From an uncultured Ectothiorhodospiraceae bacterium (lineage in GTDB: Bacteria > Pseudomonadota > Gammaproteobacteria > XJ16 > Halofilaceae): DNA of 64,000 bases. Shown one piece after another: positions 8,579 to 17,910 of this stretch (positions are counted from its first letter, which is position 1; each line of letters begins with the position of its first letter). The position numbers and the translations under genes were made by a program. The notes beneath the pieces were generated by a model, which ran no database searches, was not told the origin of the DNA, and worked only from the letters and a program-made list of their open reading frames with translations. The stretch lies in assembly GCA_913055615.1 (NCBI GenBank), contig CAJXKK010000006.1, positions 51,330 to 115,329 of the forward strand, in the 5' to 3' direction.

Positions 8579-8604
8579 AAAAAAGGCCCCGCGCGCGCGG
8601 GGCC
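8579..8604 (-). terminator. rho-independent terminator of the small minus-strand gene
   Basis: A perfect 20-bp palindrome, GGCCCCGCGCGCGCGGGGCC (8585-8604), is flanked on its left by six A (8579-8584). Read on the minus strand this is a GC-rich stem followed by six U, downstream of the gene ending at 8676. It lies just beyond the truncated end of the dehydrogenase pseudogene. Confidence 0.75.
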
Positions 8605-8675
8605 GAACAGGAGATGAACATACCGGGCTTACTACCCCGTTCGGCTCTGGAGGTAGGCCGAACGGTCATGCGCCG

Positions 8676-8930
8676 CTATGCCGGGCTGCCCCCGTGCGTA
8701 GCGGAGTGGCGCTGCGGGGCCGGGCCGGTCAGCGCCCGCATCCGGCGGCGCCAGCGACGTCGGGAGCGCAGCCACAGGGCCTGAAAGGCCCGGGCCCGCA
8801 GCATTCTTCCCCGCATGATCAGTCGTTCCATCTCGGCCTCGGTGCGGCCAGGCTCGATCGACTGTCGGTGCAGGTGTCGGGTTGCATTCCCATACCGTTC
8901 GAGACTCTCGGGACTTCGCAGATGCATCAT
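8676..8930 (-). CDS. small basic helical protein (RSP_7527/DUF1127-like)
   Basis: 84 residues, strongly basic, with an amphipathic helix around RTEAEMERLIMRGRMLRARA and an arginine cluster RSRRRWRRRMRAL. An excellent ribosome site (GGAGGACGA) precedes ATGATG at 8930, and a canonical terminator follows, so it is a genuine expressed unit. It looks like the small conserved proteobacterial proteins of the RSP_7527/DUF1127 kind, which often act in RNA turnover or phosphate and carbon homeostasis. That assignment rests on composition and pattern only. Divergent from the LysR gene at 9035. Confidence 0.6.
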   Translation of the reverse strand: MMHLRSPESLERYGNATRHLHRQSIEPGRTEAEMERLIMRGRMLRARAFQALWLRSRRRWRRRMRALTGPAPQRHSATHGGSPA

Positions 8931-9034
8931 TTCGTCCTCCCGTGCTCACGGGACGCATCCTGCTGCAATCATATCCGTTGAAAAATGCATCAAATGGAAT
9001 TGCACTTGTTCCATTCCGTTGAGAATATCCGGGT

Positions 9035-9949
9035 ATGGATACCGCCGATCTCGAACTGTTCGCACGGGTCGTGGCGCTGGGGAGTTTTTCCGAAGCCGCT
9101 CGTGCCTTCGATCTGACTCCGGCGGCCGTCAGCAAGCGTATGGCGCGGCTGGAACGACAATTCGATGTTCGCCTGTTTCAGCGTACGACCCGCCGGCTCC
9201 GTACCACCGCCGAGGGCGCCACGTTCCATCGCCACGCCTTGCGGATCCTTGCGGATGCCGAAGCCGCGCGCGAGGCGATGTCGCGGCGTTCAACCGAGCC
9301 GGCCGGTCTGCTGCGAATCACCGCGCCGGCCTCGTTTGGCCGGATGCACATCTCGCCGGTCGTGCCGGCATTCATGGAACGCTACCCGGAGGTCGCACTC
9401 GATCTGTCCCTGACCGATGGTCTGGTCGATCTGGTCGAGGAGGGGCTCGATCTGGCGATCCGGATCGTGCAGCCGGCCGATTCGAGCATGATCGCCCGTC
9501 GTCTGGCCCCGAACCGGCGCGTGCTGTGCGCCGCGCCGAAGTATCTGGAGCGTTACGGCACGCCCTCGACACCGGCCGAACTGGCCGATCACGACTGCCT
9601 GGTCATGCACCATCAGCATGTGTGGACGCTGGAGTCACCCGACGGTGCCGAGCGTGTGCGCGTGTCCGGTTCTCTGCAGACCAACAATGCCGAGGTCCTG
9701 CGCGATGCGGCCGTCGCCGGCATCGGTATCGCGCGCAAATCGACCTGGGATGTCGGTCATCTCCTCCAAAGTGGTGAACTCGTACCGGTCCTGCCCGAAT
9801 ATGCGGTCTCTACCCACGTGGCGATCCATGCGATGTACCCGAGCGCACGGTTCCTGGCGCCGCGCGTAGGCGCCTTTATCCGGTTCCTGCAGAACTGCTT
9901 CGGGGATCCGCCCTACTGGGACCGGAGCGATCAGGAGTCCGCGCTATAG
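9035..9949 (+). CDS. LysR-family transcriptional regulator
   Basis: 304 residues. Winged-helix domain at residues 1-60 (FSEAARAFDLTPAAVSKRM), linker helix, then the substrate-binding domain with LRITAPASFGR and LVDLVEEGLDLAIRI typical of the CrgA/AaeR-like branch (single-promoter activators or repressors of small oxidoreductase genes). It precedes the MDR oxidoreductase and racemase-like pair by about 130 bp on the same strand, so it may be their regulator; no binding site was identified. Confidence 0.88.
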   Translation: MDTADLELFARVVALGSFSEAARAFDLTPAAVSKRMARLERQFDVRLFQRTTRRLRTTAEGATFHRHALRILADAEAAREAMSRRSTEPAGLLRITAPASFGRMHISPVVPAFMERYPEVALDLSLTDGLVDLVEEGLDLAIRIVQPADSSMIARRLAPNRRVLCAAPKYLERYGTPSTPAELADHDCLVMHHQHVWTLESPDGAERVRVSGSLQTNNAEVLRDAAVAGIGIARKSTWDVGHLLQSGELVPVLPEYAVSTHVAIHAMYPSARFLAPRVGAFIRFLQNCFGDPPYWDRSDQESAL

Positions 9950-10082
9950 CGTCCCCATTGTCATAACCACCCCGAGAACGCTCCGTCGTGCGTGCGCAGA
10001 CAGGGGGACTGGGCCTGGTGCTGTCCGCATGCAGCGTGAATAATGGTGCATTCGATCGATTGTTACCCGGATAGGCGAGGAG

Positions 10083-11252
10083 ATGGCCGTGAGCTCCGAC
10101 AATATCCCTTCCACCATGGCGGCGATGCTGCTCATCGGCCATGGTGGCACCGATAAGCTGGTGTACCACGAGGATGTGCCCACACCCGAACCCGGACCGG
10201 GGCAAGTGCTCGTCAAGGTCACCGCTACCGCCAAGAACAATACCGACCGCAAGGCACGCGAGGGGCTGTACCCGACCAAAGAAAAGGGCGATGTCACCTC
10301 GTTCGCGATGGGCGGGTCGCCAACATTCACGTTCCCGCGTATCCAGGGCGCGGACGTGGCCGGGCGTGTGGTCGCGGTGGGGGAAGGGGTTTGCGATGCG
10401 CGTATCGGTGAGCGCGGGCTGCTGGATTTCAACCTGTACGCGGACGAACGCCGCGATATCAACCTGACGCCGGATTACTACGGCCACGGTGCCGACGGCG
10501 GTTTCGCCGAATACATCGCCGTGCCGTCGGATCAGTTCCATTCGGTGCCCAATCCCGACCTCGCCGATGCCGAACTGGCCGCGATGGGCATGTGCTCCTG
10601 TCAGACCGCGGTGCACATGCTGAACGTGGCACATGTGCGGGCAGGGGAGCGTGTGCTCGTGACCGGTGCCAGCGGCGGCGTCGGCACGGCGCTGATCCAG
10701 CTCTGCCGGGTCGTGGGCGCGATCCCCTACGCGCTCAGTCAACAGGACAAGGCGGGTTCGCTGATCGAACTCGGTGCCGAGGCCGTGCTCGACCGTTCCG
10801 ATATGGACGGGTTCGTCGATCGCGTGCGCGATGTGACCGGCGGTGAGCCAATCGATGCGGTGATGGATCTCGTCGGCGGCACCATGACTGATCGCTTCAT
10901 CGATACGATGATCTTCGATATGCGACGCCGGACGACCTATCCGCGCCTGAGCATCGCCGGCGCGAGCGGCGGCAATCTCAGCGAGATCATGTGGACGCGG
11001 ATTTATCTCTATCAGGTGCAGATCTTCGGCGTTTCGCACGGCACCCGGGCAGAGGCCGAACAGCTCATCGAGTGGATCCGTGGCGGCAGGCTTCGGCCGG
11101 TGCTGCATGCCGCGTTCCGGCTGTCGGATCTGCGCGCGGCCGAGGACTACTTCGTCAATCGCGGCAGCGGTTTCCTCGGCAAGATCGTGATTGTGCCGAA
11201 TTCGGAATGGGAAGAGCATGGGGCCCCGTATGCACTGGAGGGCATGGTGTGA
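10083..11252 (+). CDS. MDR-family zinc-type alcohol dehydrogenase/quinone reductase-like
   Basis: 389 residues. Medium-chain dehydrogenase/reductase fold: N-terminal GroES-like domain (VTATAKNNTDRKAREG, IQGADVAGRVVAVGEG), then a Rossmann domain with VLVTGASGGVGTALIQL (about 195-211). The usual catalytic zinc cysteine of alcohol dehydrogenases is not at its place (NNTD instead of C-x-T/S-D), so a zinc-free quinone oxidoreductase/enoyl reductase-like chemistry is as likely as alcohol oxidation. Its stop overlaps the GTG start of the racemase-like gene (GTGA), showing translational coupling and a shared pathway. Confidence 0.8.
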   Translation: MAVSSDNIPSTMAAMLLIGHGGTDKLVYHEDVPTPEPGPGQVLVKVTATAKNNTDRKAREGLYPTKEKGDVTSFAMGGSPTFTFPRIQGADVAGRVVAVGEGVCDARIGERGLLDFNLYADERRDINLTPDYYGHGADGGFAEYIAVPSDQFHSVPNPDLADAELAAMGMCSCQTAVHMLNVAHVRAGERVLVTGASGGVGTALIQLCRVVGAIPYALSQQDKAGSLIELGAEAVLDRSDMDGFVDRVRDVTGGEPIDAVMDLVGGTMTDRFIDTMIFDMRRRTTYPRLSIAGASGGNLSEIMWTRIYLYQVQIFGVSHGTRAEAEQLIEWIRGGRLRPVLHAAFRLSDLRAAEDYFVNRGSGFLGKIVIVPNSEWEEHGAPYALEGMV

Positions 11253-12289
11253 GCGATGCGCTGACCCTGCAGTTGATCGACACGCATGCCGGCGGCGATG
11301 TCAGTCGCATCGTGGTCGGTGGCATCAAGGACCTGCCCGGGAACACCGTCCGCGAACGCATGGAGTATCTGCAGGCCGATGCCGATGGGCTGCGCAGGCT
11401 GCTCCTGTTTGAGCCCTACGGGATCCCCGAGATGTCGGTCGACCTGATCGTCCCCGCCAGTGACCCGGCGGCGGCCGCCGGCTACATCATCATGGAGGTG
11501 ATGGGCTATCCAGTCTATTCCGGTTCCAACACCCTGTGTACCGCGATGGCGGTGTTGGAGAGCGGCATCGTGGGGAAACGCGAAGGGCTCCAGCGGTTCA
11601 TGCTCGAGGCACCGGCCGGGCTGGTGCAGATCGAAGCGCGCGTGACCAACGGGGTCGTCGAGGCGGTGACCGCCGAGGGCCTGCCGAGCTATATCGATAC
11701 CTATCGGGCCGTCATCGATGTGCCATCCATCGGCGAGGTGACCTACAGCATCGCCTACAGCGGCGGGTTCTATGCGCTGGTCGACGCGACCGAACTCGGG
11801 TTCTCGCTGACCCGCGACGAAGAGTCGCGTATCGCCGCCTGCGCGTATGACATCGTGGAGGCGATCCGCGCCAAGAGCGTGTTTTCCCATTACAGTCTCG
11901 GGAATGTCGGCCCGCTGCCGTTCCTGCATTTCATGGGGCCGGTCGAGAAGGTGGCGGATGATTTCTATCGCTCGCGCTCGACGACCTACGTCCATCCGGG
12001 CGTGATCTGCCGCAGCACGACCGGTACCGGCACCTCCGCCCGGCTTGCGCTGATGCACTACGAGAACCGGATCGTTCCGGGGGATCGACTCGAGACCGTA
12101 TCCCTGCGCGATACCACGTTCATCGGCGAGTTGACCTGTATCAGTGAAGCCGGCGGCCATGACGTGGTCGAGAACACGATCACCGGCCGCAGTTATTTGC
12201 TCGCGCGCTCGGAGATCGTCGTCAACTGCGATGATCCGATGGTGGACTGTACGGGGCTGCGCCACATCCTGCGGGACGATTCGTTATAG
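11249..12289 (+). CDS. proline racemase-superfamily protein with Ser/Thr in place of both catalytic Cys
   Basis: 346 residues from GTG 11249. Clear superfamily sequence (DTHAGGDVSRIV near residue 11; SGSN at 91-94; RSTTGTGTSA at 255-264). In proline racemase and hydroxyproline epimerase the two acid/base residues are cysteines in MCGH and DRSPCGTGT. Here the aligned positions are S91 and T258, and the surrounding D and P are also changed (C254, T257). Trans-3-hydroxyproline dehydratases carry a Cys/Thr pair, so this Ser/Thr pair suggests a dehydratase-like or different lyase reaction rather than racemisation. Coupled to the MDR oxidoreductase upstream, it probably acts on the same substrate. 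Confidence 0.82.
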   Translation: MSDALTLQLIDTHAGGDVSRIVVGGIKDLPGNTVRERMEYLQADADGLRRLLLFEPYGIPEMSVDLIVPASDPAAAAGYIIMEVMGYPVYSGSNTLCTAMAVLESGIVGKREGLQRFMLEAPAGLVQIEARVTNGVVEAVTAEGLPSYIDTYRAVIDVPSIGEVTYSIAYSGGFYALVDATELGFSLTRDEESRIAACAYDIVEAIRAKSVFSHYSLGNVGPLPFLHFMGPVEKVADDFYRSRSTTYVHPGVICRSTTGTGTSARLALMHYENRIVPGDRLETVSLRDTTFIGELTCISEAGGHDVVENTITGRSYLLARSEIVVNCDDPMVDCTGLRHILRDDSL

Positions 12290-12397
12290 CGAGCGGTGGT
12301 TTCCTGCCGCCGCGGCGCGATGGTCCGGCTGATAGGCGCATGCGTCTGGTCTATAATGTCTTACAGGCATGGTGACCACTGCAGAGAGGTCGTAGCG

Positions 12398-12763
12398 ATG
12401 GGTAAGACTGGAAAAGGCCAGGGCCCGGGCCCTGACCAAGAGGCGGGCGCGGCGGTCAGCGGATCGCGTGAAGCGATGCTCGGCTCGCACGGCCTGCGCG
12501 TGTCAAAGGCATCGGGGACCACGCCGGCGACGCGGCCGGACGATTCACGGCCCTCGGCGTACGCGGATGATACGCCCGAGCCGGTAGCCGATGACGAGGT
12601 GCACGCCTCGCGCGAGGCCAGCCTTGGCGGCACGGCGACCGGGAACCACCCCGCCGGCGGGCTCGCGCCCGAAGACCAGCGCCTGCCTTATGGTGCGCGC
12701 CCCGGCGATCCGGATCCGGAACGCGACTGGGCCCGCGACGAAAAGGCCAGCAGGAAGAAGTAG
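12398..12763 (+). CDS. hypothetical disordered low-complexity protein
   Basis: 121 residues, rich in Gly, Ala, Pro, Asp and Arg, with no hydrophobic core: it should be largely disordered. Two internal SREA repeats (around residues 23 and 71) each precede a short MLGSHG/SLGGTA element, suggesting a partial duplication. The ATG at 12398 follows CAGAGAGGTCGTAGCG, a usable ribosome site, and a strong hairpin follows the stop, which argues that it is expressed. No family is recognised. Confidence 0.5.
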   Translation: MGKTGKGQGPGPDQEAGAAVSGSREAMLGSHGLRVSKASGTTPATRPDDSRPSAYADDTPEPVADDEVHASREASLGGTATGNHPAGGLAPEDQRLPYGARPGDPDPERDWARDEKASRKK

Positions 12764-12778
12764 CCCACCAGTACCCCC

Positions 12779-12809
12779 CCCCTGCGCGCGGATCCCTTCC
12801 GCGCAGGGG
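12779..12809 (+). terminator. GC-rich hairpin after the hypothetical gene
   Basis: CCCCTGCGCG (12779-12788) pairs perfectly with CGCGCAGGGG (12800-12809) over an 11-nt loop. Only TTG follows, so termination strength is uncertain. It separates the disordered protein gene from the DJ-1/PfpI gene. Confidence 0.5.
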
Positions 12810-12870
12810 TTGTTCGACCGCGTGCGCACCCCCACATCCGTGGCGACACCCCGCACCGGAGAGACTCCCC

Positions 12871-13536
12871 ATGAGCGCCATCCTTTTCGTCCTGACCAGT
12901 CACGATCGCATGTCCAATGGCGACCCCACCGGGGTCTGGCTCGAGGAGTACGCCGTGCCATGGACGCGGCTCACGGAAGCCGGTCACGACGTCACGGTGG
13001 CCTCGGTCGCCGGCGGTGACGTGCCGGTCGATCCCAACAGCGAGCCCACCGCGGAACAGGCGCGCGAATGGAGCGAGGCGGTCGAGCGCCTCAAGGATAC
13101 GCCTGCCGTCGACCGGTTTTCCGCGGAGGATTTCGATGCCGTCTACCTGCCCGGTGGTCACGGCACGATGTTCGATATGCCCGACAACGAGGGCCTGCAT
13201 GAACTTCTGCTCCGCTTTGATGAGCAGGGCCGCGTGCTCGCCAGTGTCTGCCACGCGCCAGCCGTGTTCAGCGGCATGAAGCGCCGGGATGGCCAGCCGT
13301 TTATCGCCGGCCGCCGGGTTACCGCGTTCACCGATTCCGAAGAGCGGGCCGTGGGGGGCGAGGAGAAAGTACCGTTCCTGCTGGAAACCCGCCTGCGGGA
13401 ACTCGGCGCGGATGTCAGTACCAGCGGCGACTGGGCTTCACACGTTGTTGTTGACGGCCGCCTGATCACCGGGCAGAACCCGCAGTCCTCCGAGGCGGTG
13501 GCCGGGAAACTGCTCACGACCCTCGCGCAGGCGTGA
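12871..13536 (+). CDS. DJ-1/PfpI family protein (glyoxalase III/deglycase-like)
   Basis: 221 residues. The class I glutamine amidotransferase-like fold has its nucleophile at C127 followed by H128 in ASVCHAPAVF, with E25/E26 in GVWLEEYAVP as the partner glutamate and the PGGHGTMFD loop (94-102). This arrangement is that of Hsp31-like chaperone/glyoxalase III enzymes that detoxify methylglyoxal. ATG 12871 follows GGAGAGACTCCCC. Single gene, convergent with the MOSC gene. Confidence 0.85.
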   Translation: MSAILFVLTSHDRMSNGDPTGVWLEEYAVPWTRLTEAGHDVTVASVAGGDVPVDPNSEPTAEQAREWSEAVERLKDTPAVDRFSAEDFDAVYLPGGHGTMFDMPDNEGLHELLLRFDEQGRVLASVCHAPAVFSGMKRRDGQPFIAGRRVTAFTDSEERAVGGEEKVPFLLETRLRELGADVSTSGDWASHVVVDGRLITGQNPQSSEAVAGKLLTTLAQA

Positions 13537-13552
13537 TGATCCGTCCACGGTA

Positions 13553-13585
13553 ATCGGGCGGTGCGGCCGGCCCGACCCGCCCGAT
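13553..13585. terminator. hairpin between convergent genes
   Basis: ATCGGGCGG (13553-13561) pairs with CCGCCCGAT (13577-13585) around a 15-nt loop, in the 56-bp gap between two convergent genes. It could serve both directions; the U-tract is weak on both sides. Confidence 0.45.
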
Positions 13586-13592
13586 CACTTTG

Positions 13593-14429
13593 TCAGCGCG
13601 GGCTGGCCGTAACGGGGTCGCCGACCCGTACGGTGCGGCCGTCGCCGGCCAGCAGGATGGCGTTCTGCCCGAAGAACGCGCCCTTCATCCCGGGTTGTGT
13701 AGCCATCTCCGCGAGCGTCTTCAGGGGCTCCTTGAGCGCGGGCCTGTCGCCGTTGCGCTGATCGACCGTGATGACCTTGCAGCGCTTGCAGGGTTTACGC
13801 AGACCGATTCGCCAGCCATGGTTGTCGCCCGCCAGTTCATCCCATTCCCGCTCCGTGAAGGCAGCGCTGCTGTCCAAGACGATATTCGGCCGGAAACGGT
13901 CCATGGGAACCGTGTCGAGCCCTTTGTCGGCGAGCCGCTCGTTGAGCGCGGCCAGTGAACCCTCCGCCGTTACGAGAAATGGATAGCCGTCCGGGAAGGC
14001 GGTCTGGGCCTGCTCCCCCTGGAGCCAATCCGGCTCGACATCGCGCCGCGCGTCATCCGGGAACCGCACGAGCCGCAGGCCCTGCTGGCCGAGCACCGTG
14101 CTCAACCACTCCGCCGCCTCTCCCCCCTCATCCAGCGCCTCGCAGCGGTCACGGAAAATGGTCACCATGAGCCGGGGCTGATCGGATCGATCCAGTTCAA
14201 TGGCCAGTGGAACGGTGTCGGGATGCTCCAGTATGAGTGCATCATCCGTGAGGCGAACCGCGACTCGCGCCATGGGCGGGATCTCCCGCTGCGTCACGAA
14301 ACGATGGGCTTTGTCGACGACCATCCAGTGCCGATCGTAAGCCAGGCCGCGTGGCGTCAGGCGCGCTGCCGACAGGCCGACGCCCCGCAGCGACTTGACG
14401 GGGTAGATGTTGAGTTCGGTGACCTGCAT
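13593..14429 (-). CDS. MOSC-domain molybdenum cofactor sulfurase C-terminal-like protein
   Basis: 278 residues. N-terminal MOSC_N barrel (TELNIYPVKSLRGV and YDRHWMVVD), then the MOSC domain with FRPNIVLD and the conserved cysteine motif RKPCKRCKVIT, which in YcbX-type proteins and mitochondrial amidoxime reducers ligates the molybdenum cofactor. It reduces N-hydroxylated substrates in related enzymes. No fused 2Fe-2S domain is present, so it would need a separate electron donor. Single gene. Confidence 0.85.
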   Translation of the reverse strand: MQVTELNIYPVKSLRGVGLSAARLTPRGLAYDRHWMVVDKAHRFVTQREIPPMARVAVRLTDDALILEHPDTVPLAIELDRSDQPRLMVTIFRDRCEALDEGGEAAEWLSTVLGQQGLRLVRFPDDARRDVEPDWLQGEQAQTAFPDGYPFLVTAEGSLAALNERLADKGLDTVPMDRFRPNIVLDSSAAFTEREWDELAGDNHGWRIGLRKPCKRCKVITVDQRNGDRPALKEPLKTLAEMATQPGMKGAFFGQNAILLAGDGRTVRVGDPVTASPR

Positions 14430-14682
14430 GTGCTCCCCCCCGGTCTGCGGGAATCGCGCGCGTGGTCACTGTACCCGAGCCTGGCCCGGTTGCGCACGAT
14501 GTGTTTTTTGTCTGAAATGGTCGCCGGCAATCTCTCCGACGTGCCGCGAAACGGCGTGCAGGGTGTGTCGATGCGCGCCGACTGCGAACGCGGCCCGGAT
14601 CGCCCGGCGTTGCGATGGCTGGATCGAGGTGACAGTGTAATCCTTACCGGCCGGCATGGGCCGGACAACCGGGGTAGACGTG

Positions 14683-16878
14683 ATGACCGACAGGATCGAG
14701 GTAGCCGGACTCCAGGTGCATCGGGCGCTCCATGACCTGGTCGCCCATGAGATAGTCCCCGGGCTCGGCATCGAGTCCGGGGCGGTATGGCAGGGTCTGG
14801 CCGGGATCGTGCACGATCTCGCGCCGAAAAACCGGGCCCTGCTCGAACATCGCGATGCCCTGCAGGGTCGGCTCGACGCCTTCTGTCGTGAGCAGGAGGG
14901 AGCGCGGCCGAATCCGGCCACGGTCCGGGCGTTGCTGGAGGACATCGGTTACCTGGAGCCGGAGGGCGGGAATTTCGCCATCTCCACGGCCGGGGTCGAT
15001 GCAGAGATCGCGCGTGTGCCCGGGCCGCAGCTCGTCGTACCGGTCAGCAACGCCCGCTTCGCGCTCAACGCGGCGAACGCGCGCTGGGGCAGTCTCTACG
15101 ACGCGCTCTACGGCACCGATATCATCCCGGAGACCGATGGCGCCGAGAAAGGCGCGCGGTATAACCCCAGGCGCGGCTACAGGGTCATGGAACACGCCGC
15201 GGCGATACTGGATGAGATCGCGCCGCTGGCCGACTCCAGCCACCGGCAGGCGACCGCCTATGCGCTGAGTGCGGCGCGCGGGCGCCTGCGCCTGGTCGTG
15301 CATACCGAAAACGGCGAAACGGCGCTGGTCGATCCCGATCAGTTCGTCGGTTACACGGGATCGCAAGAGGCCCCGGATGGCATCCTGCTCGTCCACCACG
15401 GCCTGCACGCCGAGATCCGCATCGACCACGAGGACGAGGTCGGGCGCGACCATCCGGCGGGCGTCCGCGATGTGATCCTCGAGGCGGCGGTCACCACTAT
15501 CCAGGACTGCGAGGATTCGGTCGCCGCGGTCGATGGCGAGGACAAGACCCTCGTCTATCGCAACTGGCTCGGGCTGATGACCGGAACGCTCGAGGAGAAG
15601 CTGGAGAAGGGCGGGCGCACACTCACGCGACGGCTGCATCCCGACCGGATGTACAGGGGCGCGGACGGCGGCAACCTGACCCTGCCCGGGCGCAGCCTCA
15701 TGCTGGTCCGCAACGTGGGCCATCTGATGACCACGCCGGCGGTGCTCGATGGCGATGGGAACGAGGTCCCCGAAGGCATGCTCGATGCCATGATGACGTC
15801 GCTGATCGCCATGCATGACCTCAAGCGCACCGGTTCGATAATCAACTCGCGCACGGGCGAGAGTGTCTATATCGTCAAGCCGAAGATGCACGGTCCCGCG
15901 GAGGTCGCCTTCACGGTCGAACTGTTCGGCCGCGTCGAGGACGTGCTGGGGCTGGCGCGCAATACGCTCAAGGTCGGCATCATGGACGAGGAACGCCGCA
16001 CCACGGTCAACCTCAAAGCTTGCATCCGTGAGGCGCGCGAGCGGGTCATCTTCATCAATACCGGATTCCTCGACCGCACCGGTGACGAGATCCATACCTC
16101 GATGGAACTCGGCCCGATGGTGCGCAAGGAGGCCATGAAGAGCGAGCCCTGGATCCAGGCCTATGAGGACCGCAACGTCGATGTCGGCCTGGCCTGCGGG
16201 TTCCGCGGGCGCGCCCAGATCGGCAAGGGCATGTTCCCGAAACCGGAGCAGATGGCCGAGATGATGGAAACGAAGCAGGCGCACCCGGACGCGGGGGCGA
16301 ACTGCGCGTGGGTACCGTCACCGACGGCGGCCACTCTGCATGCCATCCACTACCACCGGACCGACGTGCTGGCCGTCCAGGACCGCCTCGCGGGTCGGCA
16401 AAGGGCGGACCTGCATGATCTGTTGACGATCCCGGTCGCCGAGGACCCCTCCTGGTCGACCGAGGAAATCCAGCAGGAACTGGACAACAACGCGCAGGGC
16501 GTTCTCGGCTATCTGGTGCGCTGGATCGATCAGGGGATCGGCTGTTCGAAGGTGCCGGATATCAATGACGTCGCATTGATGGAAGATCGGGCCACCTGCC
16601 GGATCTCGAGCCAGCACATCGCCAACTGGCTGCGCCACGGGGTTTGCAGCGAGGAACAGATCCGCTCCACGCTGGAGCGGATGGCGGCCGTCGTCGACAA
16701 ACAGAACAGCGATGACCCGGCCTACCGGCCCATGACCACCGATCTCGAAGACAGCGTCGCGTTCCAGGCGGCCTGCGATCTCATCTTCCGGGGACGCGAG
16801 CAGCCGAGCGGTTATACCGAGCCCGTGCTCCATGCCCGCCGCCTCGAGCGCAAGGCCCGCGATCACGGCGGTGGCTGA
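14683..16878 (+). CDS. glcB: malate synthase G
   Basis: 731 residues, the size of isoform G (about 720-730) rather than A. It condenses glyoxylate with acetyl-CoA to malate in the cytoplasm. Signatures include [17 protein letters not shown] near residue 125, the catalytic-barrel stretch [17 protein letters not shown] (about 267-283), and MTDGL-type loop [16 protein letters not shown] 14683 (MTDRIEV) matches family starts; the frame is open to an earlier ATG at 14656. Although named glcB in the E. coli glc operon, it is about 10 kb away from glcDEF here and stands alone. Confidence 0.95.
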   Translation: MTDRIEVAGLQVHRALHDLVAHEIVPGLGIESGAVWQGLAGIVHDLAPKNRALLEHRDALQGRLDAFCREQEGARPNPATVRALLEDIGYLEPEGGNFAISTAGVDAEIARVPGPQLVVPVSNARFALNAANARWGSLYDALYGTDIIPETDGAEKGARYNPRRGYRVMEHAAAILDEIAPLADSSHRQATAYALSAARGRLRLVVHTENGETALVDPDQFVGYTGSQEAPDGILLVHHGLHAEIRIDHEDEVGRDHPAGVRDVILEAAVTTIQDCEDSVAAVDGEDKTLVYRNWLGLMTGTLEEKLEKGGRTLTRRLHPDRMYRGADGGNLTLPGRSLMLVRNVGHLMTTPAVLDGDGNEVPEGMLDAMMTSLIAMHDLKRTGSIINSRTGESVYIVKPKMHGPAEVAFTVELFGRVEDVLGLARNTLKVGIMDEERRTTVNLKACIREARERVIFINTGFLDRTGDEIHTSMELGPMVRKEAMKSEPWIQAYEDRNVDVGLACGFRGRAQIGKGMFPKPEQMAEMMETKQAHPDAGANCAWVPSPTAATLHAIHYHRTDVLAVQDRLAGRQRADLHDLLTIPVAEDPSWSTEEIQQELDNNAQGVLGYLVRWIDQGIGCSKVPDINDVALMEDRATCRISSQHIANWLRHGVCSEEQIRSTLERMAAVVDKQNSDDPAYRPMTTDLEDSVAFQAACDLIFRGREQPSGYTEPVLHARRLERKARDHGGG

Positions 16879-16894
16879 CCTGCTCCGCTGCGCC

Positions 16895-17803
16895 TCAGGC
16901 GCGCTGGTTCGCCGCGCGGATGAGGAAGCCGGGGCGCGCCCCGCCTTGTGGCGATACGGCCGGTGTCACCAGAATCGCGGCGATCACCATGACCGCCCCC
17001 AGCGTCTCGCGGGCGCCGATGACTTCGCCAAATGCGATCCAGCCTATCGCCAGCATGGTCGGCAGTTCCGCCGCTCCAGCCGCTGCCGCGCGGGCGGGCG
17101 ACACCGCACGCGCCGCGAGCGTGAACAGGATCTGCGGGATCGTGGCGGTGACGACGGCAAGGCCGGCGACCCAGAGCCAGGCCTCGGCCGTGCCCGGGAG
17201 TACCGTCCCCGAATCGCTGAGCAGGGCCGCCGGCAGCAGGCCGACGACATGGCCTGCACAGATGGCGCTCCAGCGTTCCATGGTCGTGAGTTCGCGGCCG
17301 ACGGTCGCCAGAATGACCACGATCAGCGCGAAGCCGGCCGGTGCCGGCAGGCTCGACAGGAGGTTGCCCCAGGCGCCGTCGCCGATCGCCGTGGGCGCAT
17401 TGACGATGAATGCGCCGCCGAGCACGAGCGCGGCGCCGAAGGCTGAGCGGCGCGTGATCGGCTGGCCCGCCAGTAGACGCGCCAGTAACACGACGAACAG
17501 CGGATAGCTCATGTAGAGCACGCCCGCGCTCGCCACGGGCACATGCTCGACTGCCGCGAGGTATGTGGTCCAGCCGAGCCCACCCGCCATGCCTGCCCCG
17601 GCCAGGGCGATCGCAGGCCGGATCGCCGCGCGGCGGCGTGGCAAGAAGGCGAGCGCCAGCGGCAGGGCCACGCCGAAACGGTATAAAGCGATCGCCTCGG
17701 CCGAGAGACCCGCCTCCAGCAGTACCCGTCCGAACAGGGGTACCAGCCCGAAGCAGATCGAACTCCCGGCGATGATCAGGGTCGCGCGCAGCGTGCCCGG
17801 CAC
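16895..17803 (-). CDS. EamA/DMT-family transporter
   Basis: 302 residues with about ten membrane helices arranged as two EamA repeats, the first ending near residue 140 (AFGAALVLGGAFIVN) and the second near 285 (ETLGAVMVIAAILV). Probably an inner-membrane exporter of amino acids or metabolites; substrate unknown. It is convergent with glcB, and its start at 17803 faces the LysR gene at 17911, so that regulator may control it. Confidence 0.82.
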   Translation of the reverse strand: MPGTLRATLIIAGSSICFGLVPLFGRVLLEAGLSAEAIALYRFGVALPLALAFLPRRRAAIRPAIALAGAGMAGGLGWTTYLAAVEHVPVASAGVLYMSYPLFVVLLARLLAGQPITRRSAFGAALVLGGAFIVNAPTAIGDGAWGNLLSSLPAPAGFALIVVILATVGRELTTMERWSAICAGHVVGLLPAALLSDSGTVLPGTAEAWLWVAGLAVVTATIPQILFTLAARAVSPARAAAAGAAELPTMLAIGWIAFGEVIGARETLGAVMVIAAILVTPAVSPQGGARPGFLIRAANQRA

Positions 17804-17910
17804 GGTCCTCTCTCCTCATGATGTGTTGCAGCGGCGGGCAGACTAGGTTCGCGTCAGGCATGCGTCCAATGATAAATATGAGGCGAATTCCATGAATTTC
17901 CTGCATAGCC

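Noticed and set aside
8568..8604. The palindrome as a terminator of the rightward dehydrogenase
   Set aside because: Its A-run lies on the left, so U-tract polarity fits only the leftward small gene.
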